This document shows positions 34,201 to 46,102 of a stretch of DNA of 64,000 nucleotides, piece by piece. The DNA is taken from contig JAJNNX010000012.1 in the NCBI GenBank assembly GCA_023159155.1, positions 682,001-746,000 on the forward strand. Direction: 5' to 3'. This DNA comes from Ustulina deusta (Eukaryota > Ascomycota > Sordariomycetes > Xylariales > Xylariaceae). Below the pieces are notes generated by a model. It had not been told where the DNA came from. It was given only the letters and a program-made list of their open reading frames with translations, and did not search any database. Position 1 is the first letter of the stretch. Every line of letters begins with the position of its first letter. A program made the position numbers and the translations under genes.

Positions 34201-35096
34201 GCAACTGTCCAGGGAGTCAAATTCAGGGCACGGAGAAATAAATTAAAGAAGCTTTGAGGTGGTGCTTATGGGGTTATGGTCTTGTAGCCTTCTTGATTAA
34301 GGAGAAAAATAAAAACGACTAAGGTTCCCGTCTATCAAGAGACACGCAGATACAGCGTCGCATGCACTTCAGACCAATATACCCGTATCCATACTACTCC
34401 GTCTTGAATAGGCCATTCCACTGAGCTGCTGCCCGCGCCACTATGCTCGGGAAGTAAAGCAGTCCCCAATCTGCGCCGTTCGAAATCGTCAAATGTAGAG
34501 TTCCGCAAAAGTCTTATGAGGGGTTTATTACATTTCCGAACAAACTGTGCCCTGGCAGGCTATCCAGCTTGAATGAATCTGCCTGCCACAGTCCCCAGTT
34601 GCATCCGCATGGTTACACCTGAACAAAGCTTCAAGCAATTATGTAGTCCCAAATCTTCAATTTAGCATAGAATAACACATTTCCCGCTGTGGAATTCCTA
34701 TTTGTTTCCCAGAGAGGGGCCATTAGTCTGAGGTTGGGATGCAAACATCGTTGATTGCAATATCTTGAGCGAGGCACTCCATATCAACAGCACGCACAAG
34801 CTTTCCACTGTGGCTATCGACCTGGCGCCATTCACCATGCCCACGGCTGAGCAATACCTAAGTTGAAGTATTCTCGTACATTTTGGTTTCGCCGCTCCCT
34901 TTCCATCCCCACCCAACCACGATGCGCATCTTTCACCTTACTCTCGCGCTGATCCAGAATTACCTCGGGTCGGTGCACAAATTTTTTGTTGTATGTTCAC
35001 TGCTCAAAGAGAACGGAATTGAGATGGTCGTTAATGAAATTATAGCAGCAACCTGTCCCTATTCTTCGCGAAGACAACCTCAGACGAACCGTCGTC
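34201..35096. other. Spacer before second BTB gene
   Basis: 896 bp without a conserved frame. It probably contains the terminator of the membrane-protein gene and the BTB promoter. Confidence 0.4.
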
Positions 35097-36106
35097 ATGA
35101 CAACAACCTCCACACCGAAAAAGCAGCCTTCTCAAACCTATAAGGATTTGCCGGACATGTCGACCAAGTACGCAGTCCTCCCATTTTCAGCATCATTAGC
35201 AATACCCCAAGGCTCTAAAGATCTATACCCTAACATGCTTTCAATAGGGGCGAGCCCGGACAGATGGTCACGGTGGTTGTAGGCCACGAGTCCCGTGCGT
35301 TCAAGGTCCATCTCGGCAAACTTGGGTCTCTCGCGAAGCTTCTAGAAGGCCCGTCCAACAAGTCATCGGCATCCATCTCGCTCCCGAACGAAAACCCGGA
35401 CACGTTCAACGTCATCGTCAACTGGATTTACAACGAGCCCCTGCCGCGAGCCGCCAAGGCCTCCGAATATATCGACGATACCGCGAGTCTCGTGCCCGTC
35501 CCCGAAAGCAGCAATACAGTCCCATATCTCGCTTGGATCGACGACTTCCCAACCAAGCCCGAGCCCGAGAAGCCCAAGTCGCGCGACGCCCAGCTGGAGG
35601 ACGCACACGCCACTCAGTGCATGCTCCTCGACATCATGATGCTGGCCGAGCGCCACGGCTGGGAGAAGCTGTACAACGCCGCGATCGACGCGTTCCGGGA
35701 AGGCGAGGCGAATCTGGCGAGGGAGCGTCCGAGCCTGCTGCACATCGAAGTGGGCTACCGGCGGACCGCGGCCGGGTCGCCGATCCGCCAGTTCCTGGGC
35801 GACTACGCCTACTCGCTGGCCCGGGCGAACAAGGACATCACGTGGTACTGGCGGGAGAACTGGTTCCGGAAGATGCCCGAGTTCCTGGAGGATATGCTGA
35901 AGCGGGTCGATGGGGACGGGCCGTTCCAGTACCCCTTCGAGCGGCGCGGCCGCAAAGACAGCAACGACGGCGAGACGGGCGACTGCAAGGAAGTCCTTCC
36001 TCGCGAGGCCCCGCTGGACTTGGCTGCTACTACGTATCACATCCACGGCGGGCGCATGGAATTGGACTGCGAACGTTGGCGCGAGGGGAGCTGTGCCGTG
36101 GAATGA
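35097..36106 (+). CDS. BTB/POZ domain protein (paralogue 2)
   Basis: Exons 35097-35167 and 35248-36106 give 309 residues. The BTB core is GEPGQMVTVVVGHESRAFKV, then HLGKLGSLAKLLEG and FNVIVNWIYNEPLPRA. It matches paralogue 1 (28129-29440) across both the BTB and C-terminal blocks and shares its first-intron position just before the BTB strand. Unlike paralogue 1 it is very GC-rich, with G or C at most third codon positions. That explains the long antisense open frames over it. No second intron is present. Partners and role are unknown; Cullin-3 adaptor activity is only a family-level possibility. Confidence 0.8.
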
Positions 36107-37768
36107 GCGAAACAAACCGAAGAGGGAGTGTTGTGATAGTGATGAGTTCTTGAGTCAGGCGGCTGAATGCGAGACAATTGGCATAAATATGACCCTTTTG
36201 TGTTACATGCGCGTTCTAGCCCCCTTTGTAAGCCTGCAGCGTCTAGTAATTTATGAGCCAACTCTGTTGAAAATTGCGTGTTGCGACTTTGGCCGCGTAG
36301 TCTTTTTATTTTTCGTTCTTGTAACCTCTTTCCCCTTCTGCTTATATTAGACTGAATATCTTGCTATGATGTAGGTGAACGGCTTTGGGCACCCCTCTTA
36401 TGATGAATCATACTTCCATTGCTAACCCTATCAACTCCGATGATATATCCTATAAATCCCGTATTTTTTTATACCTTGAATGTGTCTTATACAAATAGGT
36501 TTACTAAAACAGACATAATGAGTTAGTCTCAATCCATCTTGTTTCTAAGCACGCGGCTCCAAATCCTGGAAGTCTTAGACACCTATGCGTAGTAGCAAGC
36601 GAGTCCCGATAAACGCTTTCTGATGTGGTGGCGTCCAATGATAGTAATACCTGATGCAAGTCTGTCGGGTACTCGACCGATATCGTCTACCGAATAACAA
36701 ACCGGATTAGTTCGGGTTAGCCTCCTCCTATTACCCCTCGCAGCATTCCTAGCTAATGAACAACATCAGGTTTTCGAACCTCCCATCATCGTATTTCATA
36801 AACAATGCCCACCCGTCTGCAGGCGCAAGCCGTGATATCGCGCTAGAATGCGGGGATAGTGGTCCACCCTCATGTCAACGAGAGAAACGATTGCAAGGAT
36901 GCACTCACTCATCGACACAACATTTTCGTAACCCCGCTCGAGCCGTATAAGTGAAACAGTTTACAAGAAAGTTGGTGCATTGGGCTTCGGGAATTGCAAC
37001 CGGGGAACCTCGACGAAAAAAGACTTCAGGCAGCGCTAGGCAGACAAGTTTAGGTGAGGCGTAGTGATGGAGCTCTGATTCAGCAGAAAAAGAAAATCTG
37101 GGGTATCGGGAGATGACACGATAAGCTATGACGAGAAGAGATGTGTTGGGGAAGACCGGAGAGAGCGCAGATTGGGGCTACGTGGAGAAGAAGGAAGGGT
37201 GGACAGCCCCACAGAGCTCATCAAACAGAAGAGGTTAGGCATCCTGCCTCCTATGCTCGTGTCGAGTAAAATATGCGAAACGTAGAACTGATTCATCGGC
37301 TTCTGAGGGCGCAATGTTCGGGATTGGAGAGCGTGCGAAGAAGCACCTACCGCAATTGCGAGGACGCTCGTGCGAATGCCTGTTTCGATTCCCGCACGGT
37401 GGGTGATGGTGTTCTCTCGCGTTGAGGATACTTGCGTATGAGAAAGGTAATGAGCACTGATATTTTGTAGTCAAGTTAAGTATCTAGGTGCAGCCGACTT
37501 AGTAACCACATCATTATTATGTTCTTAAGATACTGGATCGTAACGAGTCGTAACGTAGCGTAGGCCAACTCTATGTGTTTGCTTCGTCCATATTTCTACA
37601 ATCTGAACCCAGGCCGTTCCATGCTGATCCGTTCATTCGTGATTTTTGTGTCCAAACATTGAATAAGAAGCGGGCATCACTCATTATCCACACAATTTGT
37701 GCCCTGAAGTGGAAGTTCGCAACCACGGAAATATGCTAAAATATTTTTCTTCTCTTGCGACGGTATTC
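36107..37768. other. Gene-free spacer
   Basis: 1.66 kb without recognisable coding or RNA genes. It is moderately AT-rich after 36300. Confidence 0.4.
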
Positions 37769-38860
37769 CTATCGGCCACCACCAAAGAGGTTGCTGAATC
37801 GAAACCGTTCTTTGCCACCTGTCTTCTGCGATGCGCGACTGAACGACTGCTGGGAATTGATGCGACGTCCCGGCCCGAACGGCGGGGTGGCGAAGTCGTC
37901 GTCCTCGAGATCATCCTCGCCATCTACCCCGTCCCCGAAGCGCCGCGCGCTCATGGGCCGCTGCTGCGACCCGGAGCCTTGCATCGTGGTAGGCCGCTGC
38001 TGCTGCTGCTGAGGCTCTCTAGACAGATCCCCAGACATGGCGCGCTCGACATCGGTGTATTGGCGTCGGTACTCGTCGTGCTTAGCTTTGGCGTCGTTGA
38101 ATCGCCTCTCCGCATCCGAGCGGCGCTCATGTAATGCACGTAGCTCATCGTCTAGATGCTTGACTTCTTCCTGTTCCCGTCGCATGATCTGGTCATATTC
38201 GCGAATCTTCTGGTCCAGGGGCTGTAGCACGCACTCAATCACGCTGGGACTCTTCAGGCGCGGGACGGGTGCCCCAGCGCTATCCCGGTCGCCAGCCCCG
38301 GAGACTGGGCGGCTGCAGTGCGGGTGGGTGGGCGACGAGCCGCCAGACACCGGGGGTGTTGGCGAGGTGGTGCGCTGTCGCGGCCCTGTGATTTGCTTTG
38401 TCGGAGGCCCACCACGTCGCTGGTTCTGGCGCGCCATCTTAGCGCTCGAATTTCTGTCGACGAGGGTTTCCTCTGACCGGCTGCCCGAGAACGAGCCCGA
38501 CGAGAGGCGCGAGCGGTCTGGGAAGATGTTGGTTACGGGCGGCCTGCTCTGGATGGGCAGGTTGCGCTGCTGCTGTTGCTGCGGCGGCATGGGTGCCGGA
38601 GGGGGGCTCATCTCGCTGGAACTGCTGACGCTGGTGCCGCCCATACTGGTCGCCATTGACGGTCCCCGGTTGCTGTCGAGAAAGGCGTAGAAATCGTCGT
38701 GGCTTCCGAAGTGGGAGTTATTTCTGCGGTGGGAGTTGAGAGGTCTGTCCTCCAACGTCACGCCCCGTGGTGATTCGCGCTGCTGTTGCTGCGGCGGCTG
38801 CTGCGCAGGTGGCTGTGATTGCTGGGAATTCATGGCGGCAGTGTAGGGGTCCATGGCCAT
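37769..38860 (-). CDS. PolyQ, low-complexity protein with a coiled coil; function unknown
   Basis: A single-exon frame of 363 residues starting MAMDPYTAAMN. The first ~200 residues are disordered and rich in Q, P, S and R, with Q runs near residues 20-25 and 90-95. A coiled coil of about 75 residues follows (LQPLDQKIREYDQIMRREQE, ELRALHERRSDAERRFNDAK, YRRQYTDVERAM). The C-terminus is acidic (GEDDLEDDD) and ends in a basic, aromatic FRFSNLFGGGR. I do not recognise a family. The layout suggests a scaffold or regulatory protein. A further 5' exon cannot be excluded. Confidence 0.65.
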   Translation of the reverse strand: MAMDPYTAAMNSQQSQPPAQQPPQQQQRESPRGVTLEDRPLNSHRRNNSHFGSHDDFYAFLDSNRGPSMATSMGGTSVSSSSEMSPPPAPMPPQQQQQRNLPIQSRPPVTNIFPDRSRLSSGSFSGSRSEETLVDRNSSAKMARQNQRRGGPPTKQITGPRQRTTSPTPPVSGGSSPTHPHCSRPVSGAGDRDSAGAPVPRLKSPSVIECVLQPLDQKIREYDQIMRREQEEVKHLDDELRALHERRSDAERRFNDAKAKHDEYRRQYTDVERAMSGDLSREPQQQQQRPTTMQGSGSQQRPMSARRFGDGVDGEDDLEDDDFATPPFGPGRRINSQQSFSRASQKTGGKERFRFSNLFGGGR

Positions 38861-41178
38861 CAATTCGCGATCCCATTCACATTCAGTGAAGTGGCCGGTG
38901 CTGAGACTAGGAGGGCAACTGACACGGAAAGTACAAGAGTACCGACAAAAAAGAAAAACCGGCTACAAATTGGCAATTGAAAATCGAATATCCAATAGTG
39001 GAACTTGAGGTTTGAGATCTGAGACTTGAGATTTGAGAGTGGAAAGCTGAAAAAGTTGAGAATTGATCAATCAACCCGACAGGTTCAGATGAGCAGTTGA
39101 AGCTGCTAGGTACTACCTAAGTACCTAACGTCGGTAGACCAAATCCCAGGTGGTTGGGTCGGGCGCCCCAGCCACCCATGTTGAAAAAAAAAAGTTGTAA
39201 AATCGGAAGGCTGAATGAAGCCTGCAGGTACCCGCAGCTAATCGGAAGCGCTACCCCCACCCCTGTCGAGTACGTAACGGCACTAAATCCCTTAACGTCC
39301 TTATCAACCTCGTATTCTGTTCTTTTGCGGTTGCCAGTCGCAGCGGAAAAGGTGACATGATAATTCAGCATGAATCGATCGACATTCCGTCGCACTGTAC
39401 ACCTATGCCTCCCTGTCTAAACCAAGTCTTTCAGCATCCTTCATCGACCAATCATTTCATCGAGCAGTTGATCTACAGATACCCCAGGAAGCTCCACAAG
39501 ATATTTGGCGTCGGCCTCCCTCGCCACTGACCTCCGGCTGTGGACACTCCCGGCAGATCTGGTATTGGCTTTCATGTTGAGTAGCGGTCTATTGCCATTG
39601 TTAGCGTACTGACGATGGGTACGTTTTCACTGTCTGCATAGCCCTTTCAGGACGGGCCTCTTCCTTTCTATACCTCGACTCCCAGATCTTGAACCATCAC
39701 TTCCCTGATCCGTCCAACTCGTTTTGAGGCCCACCACAATTAGCCGTGTAGACGGGCATGGGTTCGTGATGGCGTGGCCAAAGGTAGTCGGGGCCGTGAC
39801 ACTTCATTGGTTCCTTTGGGTTGCCATAACCCGAGACGGACTATGCAGGTGGAGATACCAAGCCGATATCCCGGCGCCTGCTCATACCGGGGTATGAAGA
39901 TCGGAAAGGGAGGCTATTAATGGGTTCCCGCGGTTGCATGCCGGACGGATTAAAGGTTGGGTCTGGGGACTACTCCCTCTGAATAGATGCTTGGCTTGTT
40001 TCGAGGAGCCACGGGTAGTAACTCGCCACGGAGATGAGCGGCGGAGCATACAAATTAGGACATTTCTAGGACTTCCCTGGGGTAGTCAACTCCTCCGGTG
40101 CGCAGTTGCAGAACACTTTCAGCTTTGGATACTTAGTACTTAGGTAGGGAGTCCCTTCCAGCCTAAGTCTGACGGAAGGTAATAAAGGTGTTATTCGCCA
40201 GCCATCAACCATCCAATATCGTAACAGCCCCCCACGGACCTACCAAACAAACGATTATTCGAGACCCAGACTCAAGCACACCAAGCTGCCCAAGGCGCGA
40301 ATCTGCGTGGTTAGCAAGCCATAACCCGTACCTGATGCCATACCTTTCTAGTCAAACGATGATCGTCTATCTCATCGCTAATACCTAATCCTGTTAGTCG
40401 ACACGACGAGCGTGTTCTGTAGGTGGATAGGGATCAAGACTAGCCGTGGGCTGTTGCTAGTGTAAGCACATGTTGTATAAGCGTTACAATTCCAAGTAAA
40501 GGATTGTCTCGGGCACGGTGTTTCCCTCGAATATATCTCGCACCAGAGCGAGACATATGAAGAAGGCCGCGATACATACTGATCCTGGCCTCGACCTACC
40601 GCGACCTACCTTGGTGGATAAGGGTCGGCCAAAAAACTTGGACCTCAGGTACGTGAGTAGGTAACCGGATGTAATTATCTAGAGAAGTAGCTCGCGTTTA
40701 TAGTTCGATCAACTTTGAATCATTTGTGCCGACTTACCTACATCTAGTACGTGTGGACTCCAAGGATTGGATTGTCATTTACCTATATATGTGTCTATGC
40801 TTATGTTGCAAGATATGTGCGTTCCCAGAACATGCAACACTGCCTCGGCTTTGCCTCGACAAAGGAAGGTGGTATCAACCTCAGGCGATGTAGGTCAAGT
40901 CACTCGTCAGAGTCGGAGGACCGTTTCGAGTGAAGATGTCAAGGCATATTCGGGCTACTCTGCAGGCAAAAGCGACCCTGGGACAGCACGCTTCCGGTTC
41001 AAGTCCTGTTGAGACATAAAAGGGTATTCGCAATGCTTCCTTCATAGCGGAACCTAGGGTATAGCTTTCATTCCTATGTTGCTCTACGTACGATATTGAA
41101 TATAACACTCCTCATATTCTGTACGGCATATTTATATGTCAGAAGAAAGAAAGCTCTAAGCCCGACGAAGTAGCAGAG
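38861..41178. other. 2.3-kb gene-free region
   Basis: It holds TAGGTAC-type words near 39107-39130 and 40134-40148, plus a short poly-A tract at 39184-39193. I find no frame longer than about 90 codons with family resemblance, and no RNA gene. Confidence 0.4.
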
Positions 41179-43485
41179 ATGTCGTCAATCCCGCATAACC
41201 TTTACCAGCCAGTCATCTCGGAGGAGCCGCAGCCTGATGTTCCATCTCCAACCACCTACAATATCAACACACCTGATGCCGCCAATCCGTTGCTGAATTG
41301 GCGACCGGTTTGGTTACGTAGGGCAATTTAAATTGGTTTCATGGTTATCTTTCTTTCCATCGTTGTCGCCATCGAAAGCCTCCTCGATCTCTCCAATCAA
41401 CACCATGGATTCGGAACTAGCACTTCATCGGAGCATTACCTCTGGACTTATGGACCGACTGCTTTTCTCACAGGCTTATCCGCTCTTTGGGCTCGCACAG
41501 AATTCCAGAGCAAATTAGTAGCCCCATAGATTCGCCTGTCACAAAATCCAGCCCCTGCGTCTCGCACTCTCCTGCTCGATTATATCTCACAGTCACAGCC
41601 GTTTGCGATCTTTCGCGCTTTGTATAACAAGGATTTTGCAGTGTTTATCGCTACTACCATATCAATCATTATTAAAATCCTCATTATCATATCAACCAGC
41701 CTAATATCTCTCTCCGCTACAGCTATTGACCGTCAATATTCTATGGTTCTTCGGGATAGTTTCGTTGATAGTAACGCTAAGCTTTCAACAACCGGAAACC
41801 TTGCGTATTATCTTTTGCAAAGTATAGGATCTCCCGATTCGAGCTTCCCAGACGGCATTTCTAATAACTATGCCTTCCAGTCCGTGCAGACAAACTTGCC
41901 CGACACAACGGAGCCACGAGTGGTTGTTGATGGATTGACGAATTCGCTCAATTGTCGGCCCATAGAGCTCAGCTCAACAGCAATCCGCCTCCCCTCCAGG
42001 ATAGATAATTCCAGCTCTTTCAACCTTTCTATCACTTCTCCTAGCTGCGATGTGGCTCTCGTAAACCTTACGGATGTGTACCCATACAATCCTGATTCCC
42101 CACAAGATGCGAGCACTGCGTCGATGCTATTTGGAAGATTTCAACAGATCCAATGCGATGGCATCGAGGGTGACGCCGGAAAGAGAGTATTGGTTATATT
42201 CGGCAACCTCACTTACCACATCGATTATGCCGGCCCACATCCTTCTTCGGTCGGAGTGCTGGGCAAGTCGGCCCAGCTCTTGTGCATCCCGGCCTATACC
42301 ATCAATAGAGTCGAGGTTACTCGTAACGGGACACGAACGTTGACTGTTAAGAATCAAGAAGGAGCCCCTAGCAGATCGCTCAATTTTGTCACGGCATGGG
42401 ATATATTAAAAGCGCAATTTGTAGCTACCACTTCTTTTTACCTCGTAATCACTAGCGTGGCAGAAAAACTTTCGACGAATTAGATTGATATCGATGGATA
42501 TTTAGCAGCCGGATTTCTTGGCCAACAATACAGGGGAACACAAGCATCATCCATCTTTGAACCTATTATTTCTTTACAACAAACTATTACTGCCTACTAT
42601 TAGCAGATAGGCGCTATTGTTGCTAAACAGTCGCTGATGCATATAGCATTAACAGATGTCATAGGCTTTGCTACTGTGAACGAATACCGGCTCAAAGTGT
42701 ATCCCCGTGTTGCTCATAGCATGGCCACATTACTTGCTATTTGCTTCATTCTTGTTGGGTTGATGCTTTTTATTGTCCCGACAAAGAGCTTGCTACCCCA
42801 AAATCCAAGCACTGTGCTTGGCCTAGCCTTACTTTTCTCTTGCAGTCCTCGTCTCTTGGCCCAGTTACGCAATGCCGGGGCATGCGATAGCGAATATTTG
42901 GCTCACTATCTAGGAGCGTCCGAGTTCCAATCAGAGTGTACACTTGAGCTCACTTCCAGTCAGATTCAATACACCATTGTTGATACAGAAGTTAGCAAGG
43001 GAGAAAGTAATTATTTACCGATTTCCGCAAGTTAGCTCGAAGCCTTACCATCCTCTCGTCCTCAGAACGGCCAGTCGTTTAGTTGTGTGTATCACCCTAG
43101 CGGGCCTTATTATTATCCTTGAGACACTGCTACGTAAGTCAAACATTCAAGATGGTTTTAGCGACATCGAAGGCGACACATACATTCACTACGCATGGAT
43201 GTGATACCGGCACTCATAGTTGGGGGTCTGGCAATGGCTCTATCTGCCATCGACTTGGAGACCAGGTTACTTGCCCCATATTACGCAATACTGGCGCGAA
43301 ATGTTGCAAGTGAGAAATTCGCGCAGCTCGAACTTTTGGATTCTATGATTCCCGAGGTCATATGGAAAGAGGCCAGGCTTAAGTCAATTTCCCTTCTTGC
43401 AACAACTATCGCTTTTCTTATTGCATGTTTTTTCACTACTTTCTCGGCCTCCATAATTACTCCACTTCAAGCAGCTCTTAATTGA
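41179..43485 (+). pseudogene. DUF3433 membrane protein pseudogene (paralogue of 10005-13630)
   Basis: From the ATG (MSSIPHNLYQPVISEE) the frame follows the DUF3433 pattern: NPLLNWRPVWLRRAI, HYLWTYGPTAFLTGLSALWA, TLLLDYISQSQPF, a long extracytosolic segment and then the TM block MATLLAICFILVGLMLF. It is interrupted in frame by TAA/TAG near 41329, 41528, 42481 and 42601. Each stop is one transition from Gln or Trp. Two frame changes follow: near 43000, before YHPLVLRTASRLVVCITLAG, and near 43200, in HYAWM. The frame stops at 43485 after FSASIITPLQAALN, short of the full family length. The stop pattern fits RIP-like C-to-T/G-to-A mutation. Confidence 0.85.
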
Positions 43486-44562
43486 GTGGCTTAGTATTAA
43501 TAATTAAAGTATGTTTATTAGAAAAGCGTTTTTTAGATATAACAAATAATAAGAAAAGGGTTAGTTACAGCTATTAATAATATTTTTAATAATATATTTT
43601 ATCTTCGATGTAATAAGCTTGTCCTTTAATTACAATGCTAGTTGTTCAATTGCTACAAATATAATTAGCAATTGTTGATAGCCTCGTTTTGGTCTCCGAG
43701 GATTGTGGCCTGACCGCTTGATATAGGTTACCCGTTGCCGGCTGAGAGTGACGTTCTTATCAAACCCCATTCTAGGTAAGATCCTTACAGAGATTTTATG
43801 GCCCCCAGAAAAGTCGATATCGCAGAGCTCGCACCCAGACAGCATTAATCAGTTACGCAGCGGGGTAGTAGTCACATTAGGGGCCGTTAGGTAAGAACGC
43901 AAGTGATATCACTGATTGCAACACAGGAGTGCCACATTTTTGAAGGATGTCGAAAGAATAAAAATTTCTGGTTTCTGGGATATGACAGTAGTAGGTATTA
44001 GGTATCCCATAACGAATGATCAGCGGTGATATCATCGTGCTCCAATGGCTTCTCCGCCTTCACCGAAAACTCCTCCCTCCCGAATCAAGCCTAATTCGTT
44101 CCAAGGTCCCTAACTGTCCACAGGAAGAGAATTTCTTACCTATATGAACAGTATGAGACTTCTACAAAGCGGCAATCCATGCAAATACCATCAACCTATC
44201 GTTAAACCGAATAAAAAATTACGTCAATACCATAATTCACCTTCGTATAGTACAGCCACACTACTTGTTACCGTGCTCGCTCTCTCTTCAGCCATAGCGT
44301 CCACATTGTTTGAGCACTATCACATCGCCCGGAGAAGACGGAATTCTTCTGTCCAGCCTAGGTCCGGATCCGGTGCAGTAGTGTATATCAACTTTTCATA
44401 TCCTCTAAAGCCCATGAGGATACATATTTCTCGTCGTTATTGCCGATCTATTCGCCCCTTGTTATGCATTATTGCCAAAATGCGTTGCGGGGGTCATAAA
44501 CTTCTTTGAGCCCAAGTCTGTAGTTATTCCGCACTCAGTCAATAAAGCTATGAGTGCATGCG
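43486..44562. other. AT-rich gene-free spacer
   Basis: It is AT-rich at 43490-43640, where the missing end of the DUF3433 pseudogene would be expected. I see no separate gene. Confidence 0.4.
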
Positions 44563-46102
44563 CTAATTTGCGCGGTTCTCATTACAAAAGCTATTGTTCA
44601 AAAGAAACCTGGGGCATTTCAAAACTTGCAAACAGCGGGTTTGTTGAACAATAGGGCCGTCTTTCCCTAGATATCTCTCCGACTTGAAACTATTGTAGAT
44701 TGGCGTGTGAGCGGGAGTGTTCGGCATTATTGGGATGAGGCAACGTAGGGGGGTAATATTACCTCCAATGTAGATTTGCCCGCACGACGTCTGCAACACC
44801 CCGGATATAGCCCTCGACATCCCTATTGATCTCTTCACCCCAGTTTGGTATCGCGGTAACTGCTTTCTCCCATCGCTCGTATCTGCTATCTAGCATGTTT
44901 CCAACATAGTCGAAAGCCTCTTGGGCTCCAAAACCACTCATTCTGGCTACGGCTACTATGTTATGAGGCACAGACTCCGCCTGCAACTTAGTTAGCGCAC
45001 CTCACCTCTATCAAGCTGCAAAATACACTTACCTCCTCCTTCATGTAAGATAGAGTATCGTTCGTTCTGTCATTAATTGAGTCGCGTACCAATGTGCTCA
45101 TCATTCTAACTCACATTACAACGAAATCAATGCCTAACTGCTCGATTTCTTGAATTGCTGGATGTTCGAAAACGTAGTCGGGTATGCGAAGCGCATGGGC
45201 GTACTCAACCAGGGGAAATAAAGGGCCGACCCCAGCTGATAGTTGTCGCTTCGTCAACATTTCTTCAGGTGTAGTATGTATCTTGTGTGCGGAAAAGTCT
45301 TCCACGTGCATTAAAACGCCGGCGCAATAATTAGCCATTGCTTTGGAGAATCGCTTCTGTATCCCTAATATTGTCCGCATTAGACTGTCACTGTGTTTAG
45401 CTGAGGTCGATTACAAACCATCCGAAGAGCCCTATCAGGTGTTAGCCGATCTAAGCATTTCTTCGAACAGGTGTACTTGCCTTTTGGACTCTCCGCCAAA
45501 CCGTGTCATGGACCCTAACGATAGGTAGTCTTTCTCTTCGGGATGTCTCCGTCTCCTGCCGTGTCTGAAATTTACTCATTGGGCTCATAAGACTTTGCAT
45601 TAACACTGCGGCAGCTGCGGGTTTGTCTCGAAGGTCGCCATTGTCAAACACTAACGCCGAAGGCTTAGCTTAATGAACTGTAACAAATGGAATATCTTTA
45701 TCGCACTGTCGTCGTATGGAAACACCTAAAACCAAGCTCAGCATGAAATAACAATCTATTACCGCGTCTTCGTTTACCCAATTTCCCCAGTCACACAGGG
45801 TTCGGAATTCTGGAAGGCCTGCGTCGGGGGCAGCAATAGCAATGAAATAGGAAAAGTCGCATTTTCTTATCAGAGTCGACATTCTCTCGTCGAAGGAGCA
45901 GAATCTGTTCACTTGTTTAGAAGAAGCTGGGGACGCCATCCGAATGGGCGAGAAGAAGGGCATACTCGGATATCCAGGCTTCTGACTTTGCTTTCACTTG
46001 GCTATAGTTCGGATTAAACCTCGGAGGCTCTGCAAGGAACGAGATGAACATATTGGGTATTCGAACTGTCACCAGCTCAGGTCTAAGAATACCTTGCGAC
46101 AT
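44563..46102 (-). CDS. Class I terpene synthase (sesquiterpene-cyclase type)
   Basis: Eight exons reconstruct an intact 361-residue enzyme: 45966-46102, 45778-45904, 45707-45725, 45477-45650, 45115-45364, 45033-45066, 44763-44980, 44563-44689. These enzymes ionise a prenyl diphosphate (usually FPP) with three Mg2+ and cyclise it. Visible motifs are VRIPNMFISFLAEPPRFNP at the start, CDFSYFIAIAAPDAG, CDWGNWVFPYDDMFDNGDLR with the aspartate motif D93-D94-x-x-D97, LFPLVEYAH, NDTLSYMKEE with the NSE triad N238/S242/E246, and WSFKSERYLG with the RY pair R325-Y326. A 19-nt third exon supplies most of the aspartate motif. Without it the gene looks broken. All phases agree. The fourth intron (45365-45476) is the least certain join. 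It is divergent from the MpaB-like oxygenase. The product is unknown. Confidence 0.85.

Noticed and set aside
35363..36115. 250-codon open frame antisense to the second BTB gene
   Set aside because: It is a by-product of extreme GC3 in the BTB exon; its translation is low-complexity and has no domain, while the sense strand has a clear BTB protein.
37697..38690. Two plus-strand frames (145 and 217 codons) over the coiled-coil gene
   Set aside because: Antisense shadows of the Q/R/S-rich minus-strand gene; no domain.
45477..45500. GC-AG intron donor (GGCAAGT) in terpene synthase exon 4
   Set aside because: A GT donor three bases further on keeps the reading frame into the next exon, while the GC site does not.
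45651..45730. Apparent frameshift destroying the DDxxD motif of the terpene synthase
   Set aside because: An in-phase 19-nt exon with proper flanking AG and GT restores VFPYDDMFDNG, so the gene is intact.
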